Source: Paracoccus aerius
Lineage (GTDB): Bacteria > Pseudomonadota > Alphaproteobacteria > Rhodobacterales > Rhodobacteraceae
Direction: 5' to 3'
Length of the DNA stretch: 64,000 bases
Assembly: GCF_014656455.1 (NCBI RefSeq)
Contig: NZ_BNCL01000014.1
Coordinates: 1 to 64,000, forward strand
Both the position numbers and the translations under genes were made by a program. Of the stretch, positions 41,183 through 50,119 are shown in pieces. The notes under the pieces were generated by a model. That model saw nothing but the letters and a program-made list of their open reading frames with translations. It was not told the DNA's origin and did no database searches. Positions within the stretch are counted from its first letter, which is position 1. Each line of letters opens with the position of its first letter.

Positions 41183-42772
41183 TCAATACCCCAAGGCGCA
41201 ACCGTCTTTGCGCTGGTCCGAGCCGCCCGTAAGCAGCCCCGACGACAGGTCGCGACGGATGGCTTGGGCACCACCGATGCCGACTGGCACGCGGGCAACC
41301 TGGTGACCACGCGCTGCCAGATCCCGCGCAGCGGCCTCGGGGACGCCATCCTCGATCTGCAGCACCCCAAGCGCGATGTCGGCAAAGCTGCGCGGCGTAT
41401 CGATGGCCTGTTGCACATCCATGCCGTAGTCGACGATGTTGCTGACCACATGCCCGTGCCCTGCCGCTTGATAGGCGCCTCCCATTACGCCGAAGGGCAT
41501 GGTGTATTGCCCCGGCAGTTCCAGGAAGCCAGGGATCAGGGTGTGCAGGGGACGCTTGCCACCGCGCAATTCGTTCAGATGGCCCGGCAGCAGCGAGAAG
41601 CCGGCACCCCGGTTCTGAAGGCTGATGCCGAAGCGCCGCGACGCCAAGCCTGATCCGAAGGGATAAAAGATCGAGTAAATCAACGAGACCGCCAGCCCTT
41701 TTTCGTCACTGACGCAGATATAGACGGTATCGCGGTGCAGTGCTTCGATCCTTGCCTCGATCCAAGTGCAGGCGTGTTTCATGTCGATCTCGTCGGCCAG
41801 ACGATCGACGCTGGCGTCCGACAACATCGTGTTCAGGTCGATCTCGTCGCCATCGGGATCGCCGACAAAGCGGTTGCGCGCGGCATAGGCAAGGCGCGTC
41901 GCTTCGGCATGCAGGTGGATCCGGTCGGGGCCGACCGGGTCCAGCCTGGCCAGATCGAAGCGCGACAGGATCTTGGTCAGCAGCAGGGCAGTGGCGCCCT
42001 GCCCATTGGGCGGCAGTTCGATCAGATCATGGTCTCGATAACGGGTGCGCAGCGGATCGATGAATGTGGCCTCCGTCCGTGCAAAATCCTCCATTGTATG
42101 CAGGCCACCCGCCTTGCGCAGGGTGTCGACGATGTCCTGGGCGATGGCGCCCTGGTAGAAGGCATCCGCCCCCTCCGCCGCGATAAGGCGCAGCGCCTCC
42201 GCCTGCCCGGCAGAGGAAAAGACGTCCCCAGGACGATAATTCTGGCCGCCCCTTAGGAAATGGCGACGTCCTTCGCCCCAAAGGCGATGGCCGAAGCGCC
42301 CCCAGTCAAGGGCAGAGCGATGGCAGACCGGAACGCCGTTTTCGGCCGCTGCGATCGCCGGCGCCAGAACCGTTGCCAGATCGCGCGTGCCGAAGTGCCG
42401 CAGCAGCCGCTCGAAGGCGTCGACCGCGCCAGGAACCGCCACCGAATGGGCAGACTCCAGCGGAACGGCTTCATATCCTTGACCACGCAGCATCTCGGCA
42501 TGTAGTGCAGCCGGCGCACGGCCTGATCCGTTCAGCCCGTGAATGCGACCGCTGCCCGGCTCGCGCACCATTGCGAACACGTCGCCGCCAAGGCCGGTCA
42601 TCGCCGGCTCACAAAAGCCCAGCACCACCGCCCCGGCGACCGCAGCATCGACGGCATTGCCACCCTCGCGGATGATCGTCAACGCCGCCTGCGCCGCCAG
42701 CGGATGAGAGGTTGCGCACATGGCGTTCATGGCAAAAGCAGCCGAACGGCCGGTGCCCTGGTAGAAGCCCAT
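41183..42772 (-). CDS. Gamma-glutamyltransferase-family Ntn hydrolase
   Basis: A 529-residue GGT-like precursor that would cleave itself in two. The N-terminal half has 'GGNAVDAAVAGAVVLGFCEP' and 'GGDVFAMV'. The new N-terminal nucleophile is Thr in HRDTVYICVSDEKG (near residue 350). 'GFSLLPGHLNEL' and 'MPFGVMGG' follow. GGT-like enzymes hydrolyse or transfer gamma-glutamyl or acyl-amide groups. No clear signal peptide was seen, so it may be cytoplasmic. Start ATG 42772 (a TTG precedes it). It is last in the leftward operon with a peptide-type ABC transporter, suggesting hydrolysis of the imported amide. The specificity is unproven. Confidence 0.88.
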   Translation of the reverse strand: MGFYQGTGRSAAFAMNAMCATSHPLAAQAALTIIREGGNAVDAAVAGAVVLGFCEPAMTGLGGDVFAMVREPGSGRIHGLNGSGRAPAALHAEMLRGQGYEAVPLESAHSVAVPGAVDAFERLLRHFGTRDLATVLAPAIAAAENGVPVCHRSALDWGRFGHRLWGEGRRHFLRGGQNYRPGDVFSSAGQAEALRLIAAEGADAFYQGAIAQDIVDTLRKAGGLHTMEDFARTEATFIDPLRTRYRDHDLIELPPNGQGATALLLTKILSRFDLARLDPVGPDRIHLHAEATRLAYAARNRFVGDPDGDEIDLNTMLSDASVDRLADEIDMKHACTWIEARIEALHRDTVYICVSDEKGLAVSLIYSIFYPFGSGLASRRFGISLQNRGAGFSLLPGHLNELRGGKRPLHTLIPGFLELPGQYTMPFGVMGGAYQAAGHGHVVSNIVDYGMDVQQAIDTPRSFADIALGVLQIEDGVPEAAARDLAARGHQVARVPVGIGGAQAIRRDLSSGLLTGGSDQRKDGCALGY

Positions 42773-42985
42773 CAAAACTCTCGCTTCATTATTGCCGGAT
42801 TACCAAACCCGTTCTGGTGATTTCGTGGGAGGCAAGGCTAGGGCCAAAGCGTCATCTGGCTGTCCAGCCTGTCATTGCCTGGTTTTACAACGTCCTTCAT
42901 GGGGCAGGCATCCATCGCCCTGGATGTCGCGATTGCTGCAGCCGGCCGTCCATGAGCCTGATCGAAATTTGGGTAAGGCCCGCAT

Positions 42986-44662
42986 CTACCCCGTCTGATC
43001 GATGCGAGAGGCATCCAGGGGATAGGTAGACAGCCGGGCGGTACGGCTCGCAATGATCCCATCGAGCCAACCCACTGCCATATCTGGAACCGAAGCCAGC
43101 AGCTTGTCGGTATAAGGCTCATGCGGTAGTGAAAAGACCACCTCTTTCGCACCCCGATCGACAATCCGGCCATGCTGCATCACTACGACCTGATCGGCAA
43201 TTGCACGCACGACTTCGATGTCATGCGTGATGAAAAGATATGAAACACCGAGCCGTTTCTGGAGGCTGATCAGCATTCGCAGCACCTCGGCCTGAACCAC
43301 CTTGTCAAGAGCCGAGGTAATCTCGTCACAGACGATCAGCTCCGGCTCCGCCGCCAAGGCGCGGGCAATGGCAACCCGCTGCTTCTGGCCACCCGACAGC
43401 TGACCCGGCATGCGGTCGGCATGGGCCTCGTTCAACTCCACCATCTTCAGCAGCTCGATCAGCCGTTTCTCGCGGGCAGACCCACGAAGGCCGTGATAAA
43501 GACTTAGCGGGCGTCCGACGATCTTGCGCACGGTCTGACGCGGGTTCAGTGCAGTATCGGCGGACTGGTAGATGATTTGGATGCGGCGCAGCAGGTCGAC
43601 CTTGCGATGGCGCAGCTTCTCGGGCAGCGGCGTGCCATCAAAGACAACCTTGCCCTTCGAGGGTTCTTTCAGCCCGGTAATCACCCTGCCCAGAGTAGAT
43701 TTTCCTGAACCTGATTCCCCGACAAGTGCCACAGTCTCGCCGCGACCTACCGCGAGATTGATATCCTTCAGCACATCGAAATTGCCGTAACGGGCGGAAA
43801 GCCCTTCGATCGACAACAACGGCCTGACGCCTGTCTCATACCTGCCAGAGGCACTGACCGGCATCTCATGCACTGCCCAAAGGCTTTGCGTATAGGCATG
43901 CTGCGGGCTGTCCATGATCGCGGCGATGGACGCTTCTTCGACCACTTCCCCATAACGCAGTACGGCAACACGATGCGCAATTTGCGCCACTACTGCAAGA
44001 TCATGGGTAATGTAGATGGCGGCTACGCCAAATTCCTCGATGACCTTGCGGATCGAAATCAGGACCTCAACCTGGGTGGTGACATCTAGAGCAGTTGTTG
44101 GCTCATCGAACACGATCAGCGCCGGATTGCAGATCATCGCCATCGCGACCATTGCGCGTTGCAATTGTCCACCCGAGACCTGATGCGGATAGCGTGCGCC
44201 AAAGTTCTGTGGGTCTGGTAATTGTAGGGCAGTGAAAAGGTCTATGGCGCGCCTTTCTGCCGCCTCACGGGAGAGGCCACCGCGATCCACTGCTACCATG
44301 GTGATCTGGTCCATCAGCCGGTGAGCCGGATTGAAGGCCGCCTGTGCGCTCTGAGCGACATAGGCGACCTGCGTGCCGCGCATCTTTCGGCGTTCCTCCT
44401 CCGGGATGGACAACAACTCAGTTCCAATAAGGCGAACCGAACCGCCATTCGTCCGGGCGCCGGGACGGAGATAACCAAGTGCCGCAAGGCCGACTGTTGA
44501 TTTTCCCGCACCAGATTCGCCAACCAGCCCCAACACCTCACCTCGGCGGATGCTGAGGCTGATACCCCGCACAATCTGGGTCCAGCCTTCGTTAGATTTT
44601 GCCTCGATCTTGAGGTCGGTAATTTCTACCACCGGAATGGAGGCGTTCTGGATGCGGGTCAC
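42986..44662 (-). CDS. Oligopeptide-type ABC transporter ATPase, DppD-DppF fusion
   Basis: A 558-residue protein with two ABC domains. Walker A sites are GESGAGKST and GESGSGKST, signatures VSGGQLQRAM and LSGGQKQRVA, and Walker B ALIVFDEPTT and LIVCDEITSA. Each is followed by the nickel/oligopeptide-type C-terminal region. This fused form occurs in GsiA-like importers. It starts with GTG at 44662, behind GAGGG and five bases after the permease stop. It drives the permeases at 44668-46522. Confidence 0.92.
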   Translation of the reverse strand: MTRIQNASIPVVEITDLKIEAKSNEGWTQIVRGISLSIRRGEVLGLVGESGAGKSTVGLAALGYLRPGARTNGGSVRLIGTELLSIPEEERRKMRGTQVAYVAQSAQAAFNPAHRLMDQITMVAVDRGGLSREAAERRAIDLFTALQLPDPQNFGARYPHQVSGGQLQRAMVAMAMICNPALIVFDEPTTALDVTTQVEVLISIRKVIEEFGVAAIYITHDLAVVAQIAHRVAVLRYGEVVEEASIAAIMDSPQHAYTQSLWAVHEMPVSASGRYETGVRPLLSIEGLSARYGNFDVLKDINLAVGRGETVALVGESGSGKSTLGRVITGLKEPSKGKVVFDGTPLPEKLRHRKVDLLRRIQIIYQSADTALNPRQTVRKIVGRPLSLYHGLRGSAREKRLIELLKMVELNEAHADRMPGQLSGGQKQRVAIARALAAEPELIVCDEITSALDKVVQAEVLRMLISLQKRLGVSYLFITHDIEVVRAIADQVVVMQHGRIVDRGAKEVVFSLPHEPYTDKLLASVPDMAVGWLDGIIASRTARLSTYPLDASRIDQTG

Positions 44663-44667
44663 GGGTG

Positions 44668-45546
44668 TCAGCCCTCCTCATTCAGGCCGCTCACGCGATT
44701 CAGCAGCCAATCAACGACAAAATTCACCGCGATCGCGAGGAAGGCGATAGCTACAGCGGGGATCAACGGCGTGATATCTCCCATATTGATCAGTGCCGCA
44801 TTGTCTCGAACCATCGACCCCCATTCCGCCATTGGCGGTTGGATGCCGACACCCAGGAACGAAAGCGCTGCGATTGAGAGAAAGATGAAACAAAATCGCA
44901 TGCCCAACTCGGATAAGAGCAGGGGCAGGATATTCGGAAAGACCTCGTTCACCGAAATCCAGAGCAGATTTTCCCCGCGCCCCTTTGCAGCCTCGACAAA
45001 ATCGAGGCTGGTGACGTTCAGGGCTGCAGCGCGCGAAATGCGAAAGAAGCGCGTCGAGGTCAGAACCGCGATGATCATGATCAGATTGGGAATGGACGAG
45101 CCGAAGATCGACAGGATCATCAAGATGAAGATGAGGTCGGGAACCGACATAAGCGCATCGACAAAGCGGGAAATGATCTGATCGATGATGCCGCCGACCA
45201 GTGCGGAGAAGACCCCCAGCAGACAGCCGATCCCAAAAGACAAGATAGTTGTCACCAACGCGATCGAAATCGAGTTGCGTGCGCCGAAAATCAGCCGTGA
45301 CAGAAAATCCCTGCCCAGTTGGTCGGTGCCAAGAAGGTGCTGGGAGCTCCAGGCATCGAAGGGAATGCGGGAGACCACCTCGGCTTCGCCATAGGGTGCG
45401 ATCCAGGGAGCGAAGATCGCGACGAAGGCATAAAGCGCCACGAACACCATGCCTAGTCTTGCCGTGAAAGGGGCTGAGCAAATCAGCCGATAAGTGCGCG
45501 CCAATGGGCCGGAGGGCGCAGGACGGGTGTCGATGCTTTGTTCCAT
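44668..45546 (-). CDS. Oligopeptide-type ABC transporter permease, DppC-like
   Basis: A 292-residue inner-membrane permease with a cytoplasmic N-terminus, first helix at 'LGMVFVALYAFVAIFAPWIA' and five further helices. The family motif before the ATPase-contact loop is 'LGTDQLGRDFLSRLIFGAR'. The EAA-like loop contains 'DFVEAAKGRGENLLWI'. The ATG at 45546 starts 10 bases after the DppB-like stop, and the ATPase start is five bases beyond its end. It pairs with the DppB-like permease. Confidence 0.92.
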   Translation of the reverse strand: MEQSIDTRPAPSGPLARTYRLICSAPFTARLGMVFVALYAFVAIFAPWIAPYGEAEVVSRIPFDAWSSQHLLGTDQLGRDFLSRLIFGARNSISIALVTTILSFGIGCLLGVFSALVGGIIDQIISRFVDALMSVPDLIFILMILSIFGSSIPNLIMIIAVLTSTRFFRISRAAALNVTSLDFVEAAKGRGENLLWISVNEVFPNILPLLLSELGMRFCFIFLSIAALSFLGVGIQPPMAEWGSMVRDNAALINMGDITPLIPAVAIAFLAIAVNFVVDWLLNRVSGLNEEG

Positions 45547-45556
45547 GGGTTCCGTC

Positions 45557-46522
45557 TCAGCGTGGGTGCAGAAGGCGCGGGTTGCTGATGATCGAGATAA
45601 CGTCCGCAATCAGATTGAAACCGATATAGGCGGCGGCGAAGATCAGTGCGCAGGCTTGGATTACGGGCACGTCGCGGTTTCTGACGGCGTCGATCATTGC
45701 TTGCCCCACTCCGGGATAAACAAAGACCACTTCGATCACCACGACCCCGGAGATCAGATAGGCGAGGTTCAGAGCCACGACGCTGGCAATTGGGCCAATA
45801 GCATTCGGTAGTGCCTGCCGCATCACCACACGGCCTTCGGATTCACCCTGCAGTCGCGCCATTTCGACGTAAGGGCTGGACATGACCGACAGGATTGCGG
45901 CGCGGGTATTCCTGACCATATGTGCGAGGATCACGAGAAGCAGGGTCAGGATTGGCAGCACCATGCGATAGAGTTGTTCGCCCAGATCCATGCTGCTCCG
46001 GATCCCTGCCATTGAGGGGAACCACTGAAGCTTTACTGCAAAGACCATCATCACGATATAGGCGACGAGAAACTCTGGCAGTGAGATGGAGGCCAGCGTT
46101 GAAGTCGACAGAAACTTGTCGATAAAACGGCCGCGGAACCGCGCGCAGACAATGCCAAGCACGATGGCCAATGGTACAGCGATCAGCGCCGTGATCGATG
46201 CGAGCGTGATCGTGTTCAAAAGCCGCGGCCCCAGAACCGTCATCACTGGCCGACCCGCAAAGGATGTTCCGAGGTCGCCGGTTGCAGCCGCCCCGAGCCA
46301 TGCGAAGTAGCGCCAGATTGCCGGCTGGTTCAGCCCAAGCTTTTCCTCCATCGCGGCGACTGCCTCTGGCGTCGCATTCTGCCCAAGAATGGCCGAAGCA
46401 TAGCTTCCTGGCAGCAGGCTTACAGAAAAGAAGATCACCAGAGAGACGATAAGAAGGCTGAGAAGCCCCAAACCGACCCGACTGACCGCCATGGACAATA
46501 TCGGATGGGAGATTTTGTTCAT
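45557..46522 (-). CDS. Oligopeptide-type ABC transporter permease, DppB-like
   Basis: A 321-residue permease with six hydrophobic helices and the usual DppB features: 'GLNQPAIWRYFAWLGAAATG' before helix 2, the periplasmic loop after it, and the coupling loop 'SPYVEMARLQGESEGRVVMR'. It ends in 'VISIISNPRLLHPR'. The ATG at 46522 lies 67 bases after the first binding-protein gene. The order binding proteins, DppB, DppC, ATPase, hydrolase forms one leftward operon. Confidence 0.92.
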   Translation of the reverse strand: MNKISHPILSMAVSRVGLGLLSLLIVSLVIFFSVSLLPGSYASAILGQNATPEAVAAMEEKLGLNQPAIWRYFAWLGAAATGDLGTSFAGRPVMTVLGPRLLNTITLASITALIAVPLAIVLGIVCARFRGRFIDKFLSTSTLASISLPEFLVAYIVMMVFAVKLQWFPSMAGIRSSMDLGEQLYRMVLPILTLLLVILAHMVRNTRAAILSVMSSPYVEMARLQGESEGRVVMRQALPNAIGPIASVVALNLAYLISGVVVIEVVFVYPGVGQAMIDAVRNRDVPVIQACALIFAAAYIGFNLIADVISIISNPRLLHPR

Positions 46523-46589
46523 ACTCGACTGTTTCCGGTAAGGTATAGCTCAGTGGGCACCAGCTGAGAGACCGTCGGTGCGCCGCGCC

Positions 46590-48191
46590 TCATATATCGT
46601 TTCGCCACCAGCGCTCGGCGCAACGGTGATTGTCGGCGGGCATGATGCCCCCAGTCTCACCATGGCCGATGGCTCTGGTCATTGCTATCCGCCAAGACAT
46701 GAAGGCAATTGTAATCACACCACCATCATCATGAAGGATTTGCTGCATCTCCGCATATTGTGCTGCCCGCTGAGCCTTGTCGGCTTCCACGCGCGCAAGA
46801 GCGTACAACTCATCGAAGCGCGCATTGCGAAAGCCCGAGTTGTTCCAAGGTGCATCTGAGGTGTAAGACGTCGAAAACATCCAGTCGAGCGTTACCCGCC
46901 CATACCAGTCTGTGGCGTTGAACGGCTTTACGAGCCAGACATTGTCCCAATATCCGTCGTCGGCTTCCTGGATGACATTGACTGTAATGCCAGCCTTTGC
47001 GGCATGCTCCCGGAACAGGACCGCCGCCTCGATTGCGCCAGGGAAAGCGGAGTCTGCAACGGAGAGATCGACCACCAGCCCTTCAATACCGGCCTCTGCC
47101 AGAAGCGCACGAGCGGCCTCCGGATCATACCGATGCTCCGGAGGCGTTTCTGTCCAGAAAGGCATGATTCTTGCCACCGGGTTGTCATTTCCGATCTCGG
47201 CCTCGCCAAGGAAGACTTTGGTGATGATGTCCTCGCGGTCGATGGCCAGCTTCAGCGCTTTGCGCACTGCTGGATTATCAAAGGGGGCAGTCTGGCAATT
47301 CATGTCGAAGGTCAAGTGCCGCAGACTGGGCGTACGATGGACGACCAGATCGGGATCGCGCTCAATCATGCTCACATTGCGGATATCGACGTCCTCGATC
47401 ACATCGACTTCGCCAGTCAGCAGCGCATTCAGCCGAGCACTGCGGTCAGGGATCGAGATGAACTCGACTTCATCAAAGTGGGGCAGGCCAGGTTTGTGAT
47501 AATCTGGATTGCGAAGAAGACGGACCGCAATACCAGGTTCAAAATTCTCCAATCGAAAAGCGCCGGTACCGATACCGCTTTCCCAATCGATACCGCCGCC
47601 TTCTTTGGCTGGAAAAACTGAGAGATGGTAATCTGACAGAAGGTATGGAAAATCGGCGTTTCCTTGCGAAAGGGTAACGATCAGCTTGTCGTCGCCGTCT
47701 GTGACAATATCGCTGATCTGCCTGACGATTGACAACGCGCCCGAGGTGCTGTTCTCGCCCATATGATGCAAAAGGGATTGGCGGGCATCTTCTGGCGTAA
47801 AAGGCCGACCATCATGAAATTTTACGCCTTTGCGCAGCATAAAGGTCCAGCGCGTCGCGCCCTCATCTGCTTTCCAGCTTTCTGCCAGATCGCCAACGAG
47901 TGTCCCATCCGGCAACAGCTCAACCAAGTTGTTGAAGAGCGCTCCGTTGAAAGCCGCACCGCACATCACCGTCGCCCAACTGCCTGGCTCCAATGTATCC
48001 TGCTGCGAACCGTCATTCATACCGTAGCGCAGCCGCCCTCCTCGTTTTGGGCCGTCTGCTGCCCTGATTGATGTGGGCAAGAAAATAGCACTTGCAAAAA
48101 GCGCTGCACCCCCGAGCAAAGCCCTCCGCGTTGGCGTGAAGCCACTCTTACGTTTTGTCTGCTCGAGTATTGGATATCCTAGATAGCGCAT
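46590..48191 (-). CDS. Oligopeptide-type ABC substrate-binding protein 1 (Tat-type signal)
   Basis: A 533-residue SBP_bac_5 protein with an N-terminal twin-arginine-like signal (TPTRRALLGGAALFASAIFL then PTSIRAADG). Family marks are 'LAESWKADEGATRWTFMLRK', 'GVKFHDGRPFTPEDARQSL' and 'RNPDYHK'. The strong ribosome site GGGGGAGGAG lies before the ATG at 48191. It is closely paralogous to the binding protein encoded just upstream (48314), so the operon offers two receptors for one channel. The ligand is unknown; the setting suggests an N-acyl or peptide-like amine. Confidence 0.9.
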   Translation of the reverse strand: MRYLGYPILEQTKRKSGFTPTRRALLGGAALFASAIFLPTSIRAADGPKRGGRLRYGMNDGSQQDTLEPGSWATVMCGAAFNGALFNNLVELLPDGTLVGDLAESWKADEGATRWTFMLRKGVKFHDGRPFTPEDARQSLLHHMGENSTSGALSIVRQISDIVTDGDDKLIVTLSQGNADFPYLLSDYHLSVFPAKEGGGIDWESGIGTGAFRLENFEPGIAVRLLRNPDYHKPGLPHFDEVEFISIPDRSARLNALLTGEVDVIEDVDIRNVSMIERDPDLVVHRTPSLRHLTFDMNCQTAPFDNPAVRKALKLAIDREDIITKVFLGEAEIGNDNPVARIMPFWTETPPEHRYDPEAARALLAEAGIEGLVVDLSVADSAFPGAIEAAVLFREHAAKAGITVNVIQEADDGYWDNVWLVKPFNATDWYGRVTLDWMFSTSYTSDAPWNNSGFRNARFDELYALARVEADKAQRAAQYAEMQQILHDDGGVITIAFMSWRIAMTRAIGHGETGGIMPADNHRCAERWWRNDI

Positions 48192-48263
48192 ACCGTCTCC
48201 TCCCCCTAGATGGACAGTGGTTCAAGATGCTCAGTATGATCGTGCCCGGAAGTCGTGTTCTGG

Positions 48264-48292
48264 AAGGAGGGAGTAGGTTGCACGCCCTCCTT
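48264..48292 (-). other. Intercistronic stem-loop between the two binding-protein genes
   Basis: AAGGAGGG (48264-48271) and CCCTCCTT (48285-48292) form a perfect 8-bp stem with a 13-nt loop and no T-run, 21 bp after the second binding-protein gene. It likely stabilises that message or tunes downstream expression. Confidence 0.45.
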
Positions 48293-48313
48293 GTGCCGAC
48301 CAAGCAATCCACA

Positions 48314-49921
48314 TCAATCCTTGATCCACCAACGTTCGCACATGCGCATGTTGTCGAGCGGCATCAGTCCGCCCACCTCGCCAAAGCCCACCCGGTTAGC
48401 AACCGCATTGCGCCAGTCGACAAAGGCTACTGTGATGATGTTGCCATCGTCGCGCAGGATCTCCTGCATCTCGACATAGTAGGCAGTCCGCTTGGCTTCG
48501 TCGGTCTCGGCACGGGCAAGTTGGTGCAACTCATCGAAACGCGCATTTGACCAGCCAGAATTCCAAGGCGCGCCTGTCGTGTAGCTGGTCGAGAACAGCC
48601 AGTCGACCGTGGCACGACCGAAATAGTCGACAGCGCAGAAGGGCTTCTTGAGCCAGACATTTTCCCAGTACCCGTCCGCGGCCTCACGAACGATGTTGAT
48701 GTTTATGCCCGCTCTTGCAGCATGTTCCTGATAGAGGGTCGCGGCATCGATCGCGCCGAAGAAAGCATTTTCGGCGACAGAAAGATCGACGTTGACCGAG
48801 TTCAGCCCTGCCTTCGCCAGATGCTCTTTAGCCTTATCGATGCTATGCTCCCGCGCCGGCATCTCGTGATAAAACTTCTGGATCGGGGCGACGGGATTGT
48901 CATTGCCCTGAGTTCCTTCGCCCAGGAAGACCTTGTCGATCACATCGCTCCGGTCCAACGCATATTTCAGCGCAAGACGCACATCGGGATTGTCGAATGG
49001 GGCAACGCGGGTATCCATATCAAACGTGAAGTGACGCAGGCTTGGGATGCGCTGCACCGCGAAATCGGCACTGCGCTCGACCATGGGGACGTTGCGGATG
49101 TCAAGATCCTGGATGAAGTCAACCTCGCCTGTCAGCAGAGCATTCAGGCGCGCGGACGAGTCGACGATGTTGATGAACTCCACCTCGTCAAGATAGGGCT
49201 TGTTGTTCTTGTGGTAGTTCGGGTTTCGCGTCAGGCGCGTGGCGATGCCGGGCTCGAAGCTCTCCAGTGTGAAGGAGCCAGTTCCGCTGGCGGACTCCAT
49301 GTCGATACCGCCACCCTGAAGTGCTGGGTAGATGGACAGGTGATAATCCGACAGAAGGTAGGGCAGATCAGCATTCCCCTCCGTCAAAGTGATCACAACG
49401 GTATCGGCGCTTGGGGCATCGATTTTTTCAATTTGCTGGACGATAGCGCGGGCGCCCGAAGTGGAATCCGGCTTCATGTGATGTTCAAGGGATTGGCGAA
49501 CATCCTCTGCATCGAGGTCCTTGCCATTGTGGAAGGTTACACCCGGGCGCAGCTTGAAATGCCAGACTTTAGCGCCAGGTTCGACCTCCCAGCTTTCGGC
49601 AAGATCGCCAGCGACCGAGCCATCGGGCATGATCTCAACAAGGTTGTTATAGACGCCCCCGTTGAAAGAGGCTCCGGTCCAACTGGTCGACCAGGTGCCC
49701 GGGTCGAGACTGTCGTTTTGCGAGGCGTTGTGAAGCCCGAGCCGAAGGAGCCCGCCCGACTTCGGCTCAAGAGCCTGGCCAGGAGCGGCGCCGGGGATGC
49801 CTGCGACTGCGCCTGCTGCGAGAAGCGCGGAACTGCGCGCAAGAAACTCGCGACGCGACAATTGTCCACGCCGTAGACGCGTAACCAGATCGTCTATCTG
49901 GCGGTGGTGTAATTTACTCAT
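48314..49921 (-). CDS. Oligopeptide-type ABC substrate-binding protein 2 (Tat signal)
   Basis: A 535-residue SBP_bac_5 protein with a clear Tat signal (QLSRREFLARSSALLAAGAV). The mature part has 'LAESWEVEPGAKVWHFKLRP', 'GVTFHNGKDLDAEDVRQSLE' and 'RNPNYHKNNKPYLDEVEFIN', closely matching binding protein 1. The ATG at 49921 follows AGGGTCTCAC. It is the promoter-proximal gene of the leftward operon. It is divergent from the amidase, with a TetR-type operator at 50049-50068 in the gap. Confidence 0.9.
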   Translation of the reverse strand: MSKLHHRQIDDLVTRLRRGQLSRREFLARSSALLAAGAVAGIPGAAPGQALEPKSGGLLRLGLHNASQNDSLDPGTWSTSWTGASFNGGVYNNLVEIMPDGSVAGDLAESWEVEPGAKVWHFKLRPGVTFHNGKDLDAEDVRQSLEHHMKPDSTSGARAIVQQIEKIDAPSADTVVITLTEGNADLPYLLSDYHLSIYPALQGGGIDMESASGTGSFTLESFEPGIATRLTRNPNYHKNNKPYLDEVEFINIVDSSARLNALLTGEVDFIQDLDIRNVPMVERSADFAVQRIPSLRHFTFDMDTRVAPFDNPDVRLALKYALDRSDVIDKVFLGEGTQGNDNPVAPIQKFYHEMPAREHSIDKAKEHLAKAGLNSVNVDLSVAENAFFGAIDAATLYQEHAARAGININIVREAADGYWENVWLKKPFCAVDYFGRATVDWLFSTSYTTGAPWNSGWSNARFDELHQLARAETDEAKRTAYYVEMQEILRDDGNIITVAFVDWRNAVANRVGFGEVGGLMPLDNMRMCERWWIKD

Positions 49922-50048
49922 GTGAGACCCTGTCAGATTCGATTGTTGTCGGTACTTTGGCAGGTTCCTCGCTGTCTGGCGCAGCTTACGGACCCCGTTT
50001 AGGCGGCATGGATTTGACAATACCCCGAAACGAAAACCTGTCAACAAA

Positions 50049-50068
50049 CTGATTGACCAATCAATCGG
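50049..50068. promoter_or_regulatory. TetR-type operator A (transporter/amidase divergon)
   Basis: CTGATTG-ACCAAT-CAATCGG: an inverted repeat with one mismatch. It is nearly identical to the site at 60574-60599, including the centre (NCNAAT). It lies between the divergent transporter and amidase genes. The likely binder is the TetR protein encoded at 52647-53300. Confidence 0.7.
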
Positions 50069-50119
50069 ACAGTGGTCTTGATGCCCTATGAATCTCGAAG
50101 CATGCAGGGGCCTCGAAAC

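Noticed and set aside
46536..46570. A tRNA-like patch (GGTATAGCTCAGTGGGCACC) between the DppB-like and binding-protein genes
   Set aside because: It resembles a D-arm only by chance. No acceptor stem, anticodon arm or T-arm could be placed around it.
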